A DNA stretch of 64,000 nucleotides from Ophiosphaerella korrae. Taxonomy: Eukaryota > Ascomycota > Dothideomycetes > Pleosporales > Phaeosphaeriaceae. Location of the stretch: contig JALNQF010000058.1 in NCBI GenBank assembly GCA_028456385.1, positions 124,001 to 188,000 of the forward strand, given 5' to 3'. Below are positions 21,872-33,015 of the stretch, one piece after another; position 1 is the first letter of the stretch, and every line of letters starts with the position of its first letter. The translations under genes were made by a program, and so were the position numbers. The notes beneath the pieces were generated by a model. The model ran no database searches. It had not been told where the DNA came from and saw only the letters and a program-made list of their open reading frames with translations.

Positions 21872-22903
21872 TCATTCCTCATATCCAACAGCGCCTATCC
21901 CCAAAAAACGCTCAATATTTGATAACCCTTGCATATCTCCCTCCACTGTGCCCTCTAGCTCCCGATCAACCCACCCTTCGGCGCAGCCTCCACTAAAATC
22001 AATCACCCAAGCATTGCCACCCGAGCCTACTAGAACGTTATCTGGCTTTACGTCTCCCCATATAATGTTCCTGTCATGTAGCTGCTTAGTTGTAGCTCGT
22101 AATTGTTCTGCCCATTTCTCACGCTCAGTCTGTGGGGCCTCCTCAACAGCTTCGTACAAAGTCTTGCTACCGTGAACAAACTCAACAAGTAGGCCCATAA
22201 CGAAAAGCCCATTATCGTCATGTGTTACAAGCCCACCAATCCTTGAGACGCGTAAGCTATTAGGAAAGGAACTACTCCTAAAACGAAGTAATATATCAAG
22301 TTCCCGCTGAAAAGAGTGCGCCTCAAAGGCACCCTTGAAGTGGAACTGAGTTTCTTCCCCAGAGACTTGAACTGTTTTAGGGATTAGATCACAGTCAGCT
22401 TCGTGAGCTTCGGGCTCCAGAACAGCTTTTAGTTGTGACGCTGGGAAGCAAGGTACGCCTTGGGAGATAGCTTCTGACACCGCTGGATTGGACATCAACA
22501 CTTTTGGCGTAAGAGAAAGTGTGATTGAAGGGTCTTCAGGACATTGCACGGCCTTAAGGTAACCTTCTACGTTTATTAACTTAATGATAAATGTCTCTGC
22601 TCCGAAGTACTCTGCAAGCGAAGGTAGTTCCACACAAGGCAAGGATGGCGCAACTTGGTCCATAAAAGAAATGCAAGGCTTCACCATCCATTCTTGAAAC
22701 GCATCCATCCCGTCTGGGTCATCGTCTATGTTCGTTCGGGAGCTGAGAAACTGTCGCACCAGCGAATCGTCCCCTTTCCAACAAAGATCTTTAGTTGTGA
22801 TATGGATGTAAAAGCGTTTACCGCGGCTCATAATTGTGAGTGCAGCATCATGGTCTCCAAAAAAGAATTCGATCATAGCGAAGGGAGGGAAGCCGTCGTC
22901 CAT
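21872..22903 (-). CDS. Protein kinase-like protein with atypical motifs
   Basis: Single exon, 343 residues. The C-terminal third carries a kinase C-lobe: LHDRNIIWGDVKPDNVLV gives a catalytic Asp284, Lys286 and Asn289 in an HRD-like loop (WGD instead of HRD). The metal loop is VIDFSGG (DFS in place of DFG, Asp302). The N-lobe is poorly recognisable; a LRVSRIGGLV stretch leads to the hinge-like MGLLVEFVHG. It ends soon after the activation segment, lacking a full C-lobe. Such truncated RIO/ABC1-like or aminoglycoside-kinase-like fungal proteins are common and uncharacterised. The intronless structure and location between two 5S rRNA fragments suggest it arrived by insertion, which is inference. 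Confidence 0.65.
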   Translation of the reverse strand: MDDGFPPFAMIEFFFGDHDAALTIMSRGKRFYIHITTKDLCWKGDDSLVRQFLSSRTNIDDDPDGMDAFQEWMVKPCISFMDQVAPSLPCVELPSLAEYFGAETFIIKLINVEGYLKAVQCPEDPSITLSLTPKVLMSNPAVSEAISQGVPCFPASQLKAVLEPEAHEADCDLIPKTVQVSGEETQFHFKGAFEAHSFQRELDILLRFRSSSFPNSLRVSRIGGLVTHDDNGLFVMGLLVEFVHGSKTLYEAVEEAPQTEREKWAEQLRATTKQLHDRNIIWGDVKPDNVLVGSGGNAWVIDFSGGCAEGWVDRELEGTVEGDMQGLSNIERFLGIGAVGYEE

Positions 22904-23004
22904 GATAGCAAGTAACTGACTGGGTAGCTTGCAAAATCGGATATTGCAACTACTACAAACGGTGATCTTGGGGGCTGTGATTGCGATGGAACAAGAAGAG
23001 GCTA

Positions 23005-23100
23005 CAGAGCTTCTCGTTAGTTCAGCCTTACTTAAGCAGGGGGTACCGGCGGATCAGTACTCAGGTGGGTGACCACTGGGGAATCTCCGCTGTTGTATGC
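23005..23100 (+). rRNA. 3' part of a 5S rRNA gene (probably pseudogene)
   Basis: From GCTTCTCGTTAGTTCAGCC through TACTTAAGC, GGTGGGTGACCACTGGGGAAT and GTTGTATGC the sequence follows ascomycete 5S rRNA from about nt 30 to the 3' end. Stem GCGGA (23049-23053)/TCCGC (23086-23090) is intact, and a T-rich terminator follows. The first ~30 nt expected upstream are not present; that sequence (22977-23004) is unrelated. The matching 5' end lies at 21638. Confidence 0.7.
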
Positions 23101-24754
23101 TTTTGTTTTTGAACAGGTATCCCTTGCTCAATTCCTTCTTTCTTTTTCGTTAACCTATGCGATTGAAAACCTCACAGCTTGTCCGTGTCGTAATGATAAT
23201 TTGTTTTTGTCACGAGTTCGATCATCATCCACAACTCCCTGAACAACCTAAATCGTCACGAACACCAAAAACAAAGAAACAAAGAAAAAGAATACCAATC
23301 TAATAAACAACACTAGAAACCCTGAAAGCAACTTCCAACCCTAAGAATCGCATCATCATCCCTCACCATCCCTCACCGTTACTCCCTTTACTGCTGCAGT
23401 TTATTTTGATGGGAAGAGCAATGGAAAGCAATAGTGTCCCATTGCCCCCTAGCCAAGAGCGCCGCCAATGAGATATTATTTACCTTCTTCCAATCTGATC
23501 ATCGCTCTTTATTTTGCTCGCCGGTTTTGTGTTTGTAAAGGGGTCATCAACAGGCCCCACTGGCTGCTCTGGTATTATGATGCCTCTAGTGTATTATGAT
23601 TTTTCTGCTTGTAGGCCATTGCTATCAGGTTTTCGTGGATAGGTTTGGGCTTGTAGTACTCCAGGGCTCATTTTGATTTTGAGGCTCAGTCAAAGAGGGC
23701 TAGCCATGCTTTGTCCGCTTGATGGTGATGAGATATGATCGTGTAAAATTTACCATGTTCATTTAGTCCGCTTGGACCGAAGCTTCTTTCACCTTAGCAA
23801 ACCTATCCCCTACTCATAGTATCGTAAAGGGTCGAGAGAGATATAAGGATTAACATTGTCATTCCCGCCCTACTGGAGCCTACAGCCCAGTGGCATTACG
23901 TAATGCTACTGAAACCGACGGCCTATTTTAGGGACGTCGTTGAGCCACAAACAGCATAAACTGCCAGAGGCGATCTGTGACACAAGGCGCGACAAGAAAC
24001 GATTCCTAGCGTCCTGCCGTTGAGTTGAACCGAGTTTCGAAAGCCGCGCATAACTTTCGGCAGATATATTGATGGACAATTCTTTTATTGGCTAGATGAG
24101 AAGAAAAGTCAGGGCCGAGAGGCAAAAGCAAGATGGTAGCAGTATACATGATTAGAATCAGGATGTGCTTGAAGGTAGAAGGGTGGGGTTGGTATGAGAT
24201 GGCAATGTCAAAAATCATGTTTACAGCTCGATTCGGTTGTGTTTGTTTAGTCTTTGAATATTTGTAGTTTGCGTTGACGTGAAAATCTTGTAATTGTCCT
24301 GCCTACTTACCGAAGCTCACTGAATACAGATCGATCTCACCTACGATCTGCGACGCCACGAGTGTCATGCCAAAAAACAACTCTAATCACGCGGGCGGGG
24401 CGCATAATCCTTAAGTATACCCGGTTTCTAGCCTTGTTCATAGTTACGTCAGCTTTGAGGGAAGATAACTCTGGAGGATGTACCGTGCGAATGCAGGTAC
24501 GGTTTACGAGCGCATCATCGGGGATTGACAGCAAGTAAATAAGTCAAAATCTCATTCGGGGTATATCCTATCCACATATGAACAGTGCGTTTTAAAGAAT
24601 TTTTCAGGCTTGCTGAGGGAAAAATACGAAAGCAAAGCCGACATAGCCCGTCTCCTTATATAGTCTAGTTATATTTAGGACGGGTAATAAACGTGGCCAA
24701 ACTAACAATCATCTGCCTTAGAGATAACTTCGCAGTATGGAGCAACTATGGCCA
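23101..24754. other. Gene-free interval
   Basis: A 1.65-kb stretch with A-rich and CATC-rich tracts near 23260-23390 but no supported gene. Short minus-strand frames (for example 24006-24218) have no family features. Confidence 0.4.
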
Positions 24755-26666
24755 TCAAACCTTACTGGTTACTTCTGCGTCTACGTAACGCGGCCATGTG
24801 TTGGTGAACACCAAGTATTTGATGCTCTCGAAAGCAGCGTCGAAGATTTCGTCTGTGAATTCGCTTGGCACGTGACTCCGCGAGCTTGCTGTACTGGATG
24901 TGCTAGTCGTCGACTCGATGCTCGTTGGTCGGCTGAGTGTGTCCTCCCAGGGACATACAACATTTTCCCTCAATACTGGAGATTTGAGATCTTCTGGTGT
25001 ATCGCTGCGAGGCGTATATGGATCGAACTCAACGCCCGCAAATGTACTCTGTAACGATTTGAAGACTTTGTACTCGATGTTGATAGGTGATTCGGCTGTG
25101 AATGGGTTGACGAGAGTGAAAAAGACTAATGACGCCTCATTGAACATTTGGCGCCGCTGTGCGGTGGAAACGATTTTCAATGATGACCACTTCTTCTTAA
25201 AGTTACGTACTTCGCGAAGAAATATTGTGTTCTCGGCTGTAAAATCGCGGGATGCTGCCCACGCGATCAAAGGCTCAATACTGTTTTCGATGCTAAACTC
25301 CAGTGCTTGCATCGATGCTTTTGATTTCAGCTCTTTGTTACAAATATAGGTGTCTGATTTTGAGGATTCAGATGACAGAGTTGTTGTGAGTGATTCAATC
25401 TCTGAATCAATTTTTACTCGTTGCCGTCGTTGCAATTTAAGTGCATCTCGAAGAGGAATAATGATGATTACTTGCTGGCACACAACAAGACATGGTATGA
25501 ACCTAGACCAGGTTAGTAAGCAAGACAATGCAAAAATGCTTAGGCGATTCGATGCCAACGCCGAACACCCTATTACGTCGGTTCGACCATTGCATATAGG
25601 AGAATATGTTTGGAACCGGGAAGGGCGCGGCCCGCTGCAGGAGATATATGACTTACCAACCAGCTGGTGGGAAATATTGATTTATGTTGTACATCTGTTG
25701 AAGGTGCGAGAATGTGAAGGCGATCCATAGGGGCGTGCCGGGTAAGCTATACGATGTGAGCGGTTGATGGTTTCATCTAAATTGCTGTACCTACCCCGCG
25801 ATAATTGCGAGTCTGGTTTGCCAGGCCCAAGAATGCAGGTCTTGAATATGTCGAATTTTCCACAGTATCCATGGGCCAACAACAAAAGTCCAAAATAGCT
25901 GGACAAGGATAGAAGGAAGCCTACATGGCATTAGAATGGGCTAGGTAGCTGAGGTCAAGTACTTACCACTCAAAGCCTCTACGGCAGGTATAGTAGTCTG
26001 AAACTTCTCCAAATATGCCATAGCCATGGAAACGGCGTGAGCCAAAGAACAATATGGTTGCGAGAAATAGCTTTTGCAATGAGTGAAGATTCAAGCTGCG
26101 TTGTGCAGAAGTACTTACAGAAATAGCCAATCCTATAATCGAGCCGACATATACCTTCATTGCTGCATTGAGGTCTGTCCAAGCTTGCCAAAGCCCTTTT
26201 CGTGTGCAGGAGAAGCGCCTTTTGCGAGCGCCTTCCAGGAAATTGCGAGCCAGTCGACGCTGGCTTTCATATGCAGTCAGAACTCTGGCATTGCATGCTA
26301 TAATTGTTTAGCTTGGCTTAGGGATATTGACACCGCTTGCTTACCTTGGAAGAGGGCCATTCCGGATGGTAGAAAGACAGACATGATCCAAAACTCGGCT
26401 GAGCAAGGAAACATACCATTCCACGGATAGACGAGCAGAACGAGTACCAGGTAAATGTGAAGCAGCGACACAGCCGAGAAGACGACTTTGACGCTACGTA
26501 TCCGTACACAAAAAGCCGAACGGTGGTGGTTGAGTAGGTAGAGTTCCCCGGCTAATAGAAGTGTGTACAATATGGCGACGATAACGTAGAAGATACCGAG
26601 GGCATCAATGTTAGCTCCACCGCCATCCAGTGCTCGAGTACTTAGGATGGGAGCCATCCTGAACAT
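24755..26666 (-). CDS. Seven-TM protein with C-terminal RGS domain
   Basis: Six exons (26666-26345, 26297-26119, 26070-25967, 25920-25795, 25746-25657, 25502-24755) encode 522 residues; all junctions are GT-AG and in phase. Seven hydrophobic segments cover residues about 20-290, with FGSRRFHGYGIF and CRRGFEWLPSI between TM4 and TM5. An RGS domain follows: IENSIEPLIAWAAS, AENTIFLREVRNFKKKW, INIEYKVF and EIFDAAFESIKYLVFTNTWP. A Ser/Thr-rich insert sits inside the RGS fold. The layout matches fungal GprK-type receptors, in which a 7TM module is fused to an RGS domain that speeds GTP hydrolysis on G-alpha. It probably acts in signalling at the plasma membrane; the ligand is unknown. Confidence 0.85.
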
Positions 26667-28057
26667 TATGGGTTCGTGTCCAGTGGCACGATAACTTCAA
26701 TCGCACAGCGTTAAGAAGTGTCGAATTTCAGGCACCCTCTGTTACTTAAGAGAGGAGTGTGGATCCAGCGGCAGAGAGCCAGGAAGAGCGTAGGCCACCG
26801 AAGATATGGAACAAGTAAGTGAGGGTTACAGCAAGCGACAAAAGAGGTCACAATCCCAGGCATCGAATAGATTTCGGAGATTGATGGAGCAAGATAGAAA
26901 CTTGGACAAGGACGAGGGCTCTGTCAGAAGAGTGTAAACGTCTACATGTTTAGCAACAAGCTTGACGAACCAGCAGCAAGGGGGCACAAATGGAAGGGGG
27001 ACCGGGCACTACCGGGCTAGGGCTACAGTGTAGTGCGACACTCAGGTCCAGTAAGTGGGACGACCCTGGTACAGCTCGACGAAGGGAGGGCATTCTACCC
27101 AGGGAGAGACGCGTGAGGCGTAGTGCCGTAGGGCGATACAGTATCACAAGTGGCCGCCATGGCTACACAGACTGCTACCTTGCCATAGCGATAGCAGGCA
27201 TCACACTGCTGCAGCAACCGAGGATCGTGCTAAATGCGTTGAAACTTGGCGGCTTGCATGCAGGTCGTTGAATAATTAGCGACTGTCGGAGACTTAGTTG
27301 GGATGGGCCATTCGGGAAGATCAGTGAATCGAAGCGTGGAGATCACATTGCGGCTGGTGCGTGACGTTGCTGCCGCTTCGGAGGTGTTCAGACGGAACGA
27401 GTTTCGGACGCTCGGCACGATGAATGCCCTTCACAGTGCATCTAATTTGCTTACTGGGCGCATTTTGATTGTTACACGACAGTCAGCGAGCATCGAATAA
27501 TTCGCTCAATCATTAAACCAATCTCTGAGTGGCGGTGCTAGCTTGATCGTTGATGCAGGTACAACTCAAGATACCGCACTGCATGGCGAGCCCAAATAAC
27601 TCTTTCATCAATGCTGCCACCGGAAGCTTACATAGGTATCGATGTGACCTTCAACCTCTAGTGATTGGTATATCTCTAGAACATTCGAGTTTCGGTTTCC
27701 CATCTGTTGGCGACAATTTGGCATTTATGCAACACGTTCCTCCCTGGCACTTGGGGCGGGTCCTCGAAACCGTGGGATATCGAGCGGTGAACCTTAATCA
27801 GGAACATCCAAGTTCTTAATTGCTGTAATGGTTTCACATTAGCCCTTCTAGAAATATGCAACACCTGAAGCATGCCGACAATGCCATAACACCTATTACA
27901 TCAACCGGACATTCCGTCCCCAATAGGCTTCCTCGTCGACTCCCATTCGTTCTCAATGAGGCTGAAAGGCTTAGCGCCTCGCAAGCTGATGCGGGGAAGA
28001 AAACCTGTCGTACAGGCCGTTCGGTGTGGCAGCGTCGTGGTAGTGTGCAACATATCC

Positions 28058-28076
28058 AAAAAAAAAGGGGGGGGGG
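28058..28076. repeat. A9-G10 homopolymer junction
   Basis: Nine A directly followed by ten G. It may vary in length between isolates or assemblies. Confidence 0.9.
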
Positions 28077-29067
28077 CACATGCAGTACGCCACAAGAGCT
28101 AAACAAGAAAGCTGTAGCGATGTGGTTGAATGTCCCCATACTTGCGGATACGCCCCACCCCAAGAATACACGCGACACAATGAAGGGCATTCAATTGAAC
28201 TACCTGGACACGATGGCGATTGCCGAGCTTCGAGTGCAGCTCGGCAGACTTGCATGAGTTACATGACACGAACAGAGACCAAGTCCGCAGATCATGGCGG
28301 ATCATAGGAGCCACTAGTTTTGAAGGGCCAATCTGAGGCTCTCTTTTTATCGTCACCCGATACGAAGGATACCTACTGGGACCCGTAGAAAGGCCGTGAA
28401 ACAGGCCGACATCCAACAGCAGTTGTGGAAGCTGCTAATCACCAACCCAACGTACCACCTACCTGTGTTTTGCTGATCACAATGCATAGCGTGATAAAGG
28501 CACGCATCTCATGACATTGTGTAGTACTTTTACCTGGTGCATACATACATAGCAGCTTGATACTTTGCGTCAAGAAATGATCATGTCGATATACTGACTG
28601 GCTGTTGCGTCGATCTGTACTACAGCCTGTCTGGTTACCCGCTGCAGATCAACATCCGAGGTTCTTGTACATTGACCCTTGCCTGGATACACGTCTCATC
28701 TGTTTCGATCCACCTCGATAATCCCGCATGAACGAGCTGTGAGACGAGTCAGTTGTCAGAATGGCAGAGACTGTTCCTCGTCGAGTCAGGATTCTGTCAA
28801 ACGCGGAGTGCCACGCGGATCGTGTTACTACAACAACTCCAATGAATTGATATGGAAGATACCAAAGTACGTATTCCACGATAGCTTACATGGATCTTCC
28901 TATCTCTTTGACCATTTTGTCCGGCCTATTACGAACCTCTTAGACAGTCGTTCTACTGCATGCCCATGACAGTATATTTGAATGACCACACAAGAAGGTT
29001 CTGGATTACAAGGGAGCTAAGCCTGACATACGCGTCGTATACGTTTTGGTTCCTCCTTTGACTCCTC

Positions 29068-29090
29068 GTTGTAAAGCCGTCGTTTACAAC
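29068..29090. repeat. 8-bp hairpin GTTGTAAA/TTTACAAC
   Basis: A perfect inverted repeat with a 7-nt loop (GCCGTCG) in the gene-poor region. Function unknown; it is too short to call a terminator or mobile-element end. Confidence 0.5.
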
Positions 29091-29851
29091 AACGGCGTGT
29101 CGCTATCGTGTGTATTTTAGTTGTCGTACGTACGTAATCCTAATATACCTTAAAGCCGATATTGCTCCGAGTAGTAACATGCTATTGCGTACGTGATCTT
29201 GAAGTTCTTGTTTTATTCTCTCGTTCTCTACTACAGTCATGAGGCACAGCAAGGGGCTACTAAACCTCTACCGTCTACCAAGTTCTTGGTACAGGACTTC
29301 AGGATCTACCTATCACATGAACGAATCGAGCCAAACTCTGTGATCACTTAAAGATACGAAATACTTTTAGTTCCCTTCCTATAAACCGAAATTTGTAAGT
29401 ATAATTCAGGACGGCATCATAGGCTAAGTTATCACCCGCTAGATATGTTCCGTAGAAGGATAGCCATACTCATATAAGCCGAACTGATATGCAAATGCAG
29501 GATTCCAAGACCAAACTTGGTTCTTAGAGAGCGACTATCTATGTATAGTACTGATATGCTAGAGCCAAATCCAACTTGAACATGATTGTAAGAACCCAAT
29601 ACAGTTATTTTCGGCAGGGGAAAGGATACTACAAGGTTTTTGGTCACCAAGGAAGCATAAACAACGGCAAAGCTAAGAATTGGTCCTTTTATTGCAGTCA
29701 TAATCGCGCTAGTGTACAAACCTTTTATCACCCCTAACGTGCCCTTTCCATGTACCATTATTTCATGTGGAAGACGAAAGCGGACAGATATAAAGCTGTA
29801 ATTTAATAGAGAATATCTCAATCATGGTGCTTCTCCTGGTGCCCTTTCGAT

Positions 29852-30412
29852 TCATTTCTTGGAGGCGGCCTTTGCGAGATCTGCGAGAGCTTCACGACGC
29901 TTGAACCTAGCATCCTGAATAACACCTATACTACGATTAACATATACCTAGAAAAGGGTTATATCAAACATACTAGCATCTGCATCATTTGAGAAGTTAC
30001 CAGTCCAGGTGATGAACGTCTGTCCCTCGTGACTGCCTGAGGTGACAGGATATACGCGAATGGTTGAGACGGCAGAAGAGTAGGAGAGTTCAGGCTGGGC
30101 TGAGATGACACTGTACGTAATGAAGTGGTCAATGCTCTATAGCCTTCATTAGTTCGAATGTAATGCGAATCAGATGGTGAATGGTCGCACCGAGTGCTCC
30201 TCCTGCTTGACCTCCACGACGGTGCCATCCTTGAATGTCCATTTGACGACATCTGCCTCATCAGATATACCCTTGACCCAATCGCTCTTGTCAAGAGCGG
30301 ACCAGAACTTGCTGAAGTCCTGGAGCTTAATCAAGTGCCACACATCGCTGAAGGGCGCCTCGATGACTGCCGACTCGCTAACCGAAGTAGATGTGGGAAT
30401 GCGAACTGACAT
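29852..30412 (-). CDS. SRPBCC/polyketide cyclase-like small protein
   Basis: Three exons (30412-30191, 30136-29974, 29925-29852; introns 54 and 48 nt) give 152 residues. The START/Bet v1-like fold is suggested by SESAVIEAPFSDVWHLIKLQ at the N-terminus, VKWTFKDGTVVEVK in the central strands, TFITWTGNFSNDAD, and the closing helix FKRREALADLAKAA. Proteins of this size bind hydrophobic ligands in a helix-grip cavity; a specific reaction cannot be assigned. The third exon supplies the final helix and ends in KK; without splicing the frame stops early. Cytosolic, no signal peptide. Confidence 0.8.
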
Positions 30413-31320
30413 TGTGTAATTTGGTCTGAAATTCGTATATTGGTTTCGGCGTGTTTGGATTATAGAAAGGAGAATCAGAGCGATGTCAATGAGGTGATGA
30501 AATTTGGCAAGAAAGAATGCTGTAGTAGGTTACGTCACTGGCAACTGTTGCTCCTACCCCTCCCCCGCGTTCGCCACCAACGCTCAGCCTTATGGGCTTT
30601 CTTTGCGTCGCTACGGGAAAATTTCTTTGGCTTTCTTTACTGAACGCTACTTCTTGTTTATTGGTCGATTTTCCATCCAGGGGCGAATTTCCTTTTACAT
30701 AGCAACCCAGTTCGTTTAGCTTACCGGCTCAGGCCATCCTTCGGGCCCGTTTGTCGTCAAGCAGTAAGATTCACACATGGGAGTTTGCATTAAGAAATAG
30801 AATATCAGCATTGTCTGAAAAACCTCATAACTTCCCCGGTGGAGCGCCTCTGCATTCGTAATTTGCCAGCCCTTCGCACCTTTGCTAGGCCCGACGCCAC
30901 CTGTAGCACTCATCGGAGTTTTGCAAAACCCCGACCGTATGCCGCCTTACCCTTTTGGTACCACACCGGAACACGCAACCACTTTTTGCCTGCGATACAA
31001 GCCTTGCCCAGGCGACGTCTATCACACGCGGCAGAGTAGCCTAATTCTATGGCTCTTCTCGACTGTTCTGTTGGCTTCCTGGAGAACGCCCACCGTTCAT
31101 GCTATTGGCCTACAATGCTGAAGATGCAGTCTAGGGCACAGGAGGCTGGTGGCGAGAAGAGCGAGCCCACGTACGCTTTCACGTGTAGAGTGATGCCTGA
31201 AGATGTGAATTATGTATAAGTTATTGAAAGTTAGGACGTTGTTTCTTCTCTCATCAAACACTTCTACTCCTCATCCACTTCACTACACAATATTCAAATT
31301 ACCTCACACTACATCAAAAC
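30413..31320. other. Intergenic region upstream of the small HSP gene
   Basis: Contains an HSP20 promoter; the final 60 bases are C/T-rich with CAAACA-type leader sequence. I did not find a clean heat-shock element. A minus-strand frame at 30716-30913 is discussed as a weak candidate. Confidence 0.4.
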
Positions 31321-32385
31321 ATGCCGTCTGTTACCTACATGAACCAATCCGCCCCCTTCTGGGACTTTATCGCTGGCCTGGAACAGCAAGGCAATAACCA
31401 TCCTTTCTTCTCTCAGAACCGCGATAGCGAGAACGAGAACGAGAACGGCGAGGGACACGAAAACCACCATGAGCCTCCCCCCTTTGGTCCTTGGGGATGG
31501 GGTGGCGATTTCTTTGGCGGACGGGGCTTCCCTCACCGCGGTCCTCCAGCTCCTTCCGGGCCAACCCCAAACCAGCATGATGAAGAGAATGGCGACCAAA
31601 CCAACGAGAAGGACACCGAAAAGAACGATGAGAACAACGATGAGAAGATGAAGGATGTTAACGACAACGGAGAAGGCCCGTCAGGATTTTCGGGCTCTGA
31701 CAACGAGGGCTGTGGTAAAGGTCGAGGGCGCCATGGCCGATGCGGCGGTAGTCGTCATCGAGGACACTGTGGCCCCGGTGGCTTCAGTGGACCATGGCAA
31801 CACGGTGGACCTCGCCACGGACATCACCCTCACGGCTTCTCTGAAGGCCCTCACTGTGGGCCTCGCCATGGGCCACGAGGCTTTGGTCGTCGCGGCGGCT
31901 GGGGCCCATGGGGTCGCGGAGGCTTCGGCGGCGGCTTTGACCCCTCTGTGCTTGCTGCTCATTTCTGGGGCCAATTCAACAATACCCATACTGACGGTGA
32001 CGCAAATAAGGCATCCACTAACGACAACGGAGACCACACTCCTGATGTTGATGTCTTTGACGGCGAGACTGCCTTCGTCGTTCACGTATCGCTCCCCGGC
32101 GCAAAGAAGGAAGACATCGGCGTCAACTGGGATGCAGAGAAGAGCGAGCTGTCTGTTGCCGGTGTTATCTATCGTCCGGGCAGTGAGGAGTTCTTGAGGA
32201 CACTTGCTATGAATGAGAGGAAGGTCGGGCCTTTCGAAAGGAAGATCAGACTTGGTACAAGGGCTACTCCAGCGCACATTGACGCCGATGGTATCCTTGC
32301 CAAGTTGGAAGATGGCATTTTGAAGGTTGAGGTCCCGAAACTGGACTCAGGTTATGTGGAAGTCAGGAAGGTGGATATCAACTAG
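31321..32385 (+). CDS. Small heat-shock protein (HSP20/alpha-crystallin family)
   Basis: Single exon, 354 residues, long for the family. Residues about 242-338 form the alpha-crystallin domain: AFVVHVSLPGAKKEDIGV opens it and DGILKVEVPK gives the conserved G-x-L-x-V-x-V-P-K strand. The preceding 190 residues are a low-complexity region rich in Gly, His, Arg and acidic residues (GPRHG, GGFGG and DNEG patterns) of unusual length. The N-terminus (SAPFWDFIAGLEQQ) matches fungal Hsp30-type starts. ATP-independent chaperone that holds unfolding proteins in the cytosol. Expected to be stress-induced, but no clear heat-shock element was seen. Confidence 0.92.
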   Translation: MPSVTYMNQSAPFWDFIAGLEQQGNNHPFFSQNRDSENENENGEGHENHHEPPPFGPWGWGGDFFGGRGFPHRGPPAPSGPTPNQHDEENGDQTNEKDTEKNDENNDEKMKDVNDNGEGPSGFSGSDNEGCGKGRGRHGRCGGSRHRGHCGPGGFSGPWQHGGPRHGHHPHGFSEGPHCGPRHGPRGFGRRGGWGPWGRGGFGGGFDPSVLAAHFWGQFNNTHTDGDANKASTNDNGDHTPDVDVFDGETAFVVHVSLPGAKKEDIGVNWDAEKSELSVAGVIYRPGSEEFLRTLAMNERKVGPFERKIRLGTRATPAHIDADGILAKLEDGILKVEVPKLDSGYVEVRKVDIN

Positions 32386-33015
32386 TTGTGCTGATGTTTC
32401 AGTGTTATCTTTGTCTCCATGGTACCGATGTCACTGCTAAACAGAGAATTTTGGAGTGGGCATGGTAAGATGGGCCCTGAATCTATACATCTGTGGGTAT
32501 TCTAGATAGCAATCTGTTCACAATCACCTCTAATTTTTATGAACCATATGAAGAATTTCTCATGATTTTTCTTTCTTGGACTGAAAACGTGCATACGCTC
32601 TATTATTTTGCGGTCAGGTTGCTTGATCAGACATAAGCTATCACTTAGAAACTGAGCAGTGCTGTACTCCTTGTGCAAATACTAATAAACGCGGTTTCTA
32701 TCACCGTACTTGTGTTGATGTTGGCAATTCATTGTAGTGTTGATCTTTGTTCATTGATGTCTGTGAAACATGGTTGGTGTGAGGCTGGAAAGCGAACAAC
32801 AGATTCAAATGAAGTTGATAGAAAGTATCTTATTAACATCGAGACCTCGTAAGGTTATATGAATCAGGTATCAACTACTGCACAAGTGTTTCCAGAGGTA
32901 ACACACTGCTGGTACTAATTGCCAGTCTCATGTTTCTATGCAAACAATTATACCGCTTGCACAGCAAAGTGTAAATTAACAAGCCCTGTGAATGCACAGA
33001 GAGGGGCCACGTATC
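32386..33015. other. Convergent intergenic region
   Basis: AT-rich 3' region between the HSP20 gene and the Cys-rich minus-strand gene. Nothing recognised. Confidence 0.45.

Larger units (their letters stand above)
26667..29851. other. 3.2-kb gene-poor interval
   Basis: Only short frames occur, mostly with non-ATG starts and no conserved motif. Landmarks are an A9-G10 homopolymer junction at 28058-28076 and a perfect hairpin at 29068-29090. No transposon ends were recognised. Confidence 0.45.

Noticed and set aside
29432..29821. 129-residue minus-strand frame beside the SRPBCC gene
   Set aside because: Begins with TTG, has no family features and lies in AT-rich DNA.
31060..31320. Possible heat-shock element before the HSP20 gene
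   Set aside because: TTC and GAA triplets occur but not in alternating 5-bp units; no convincing element.
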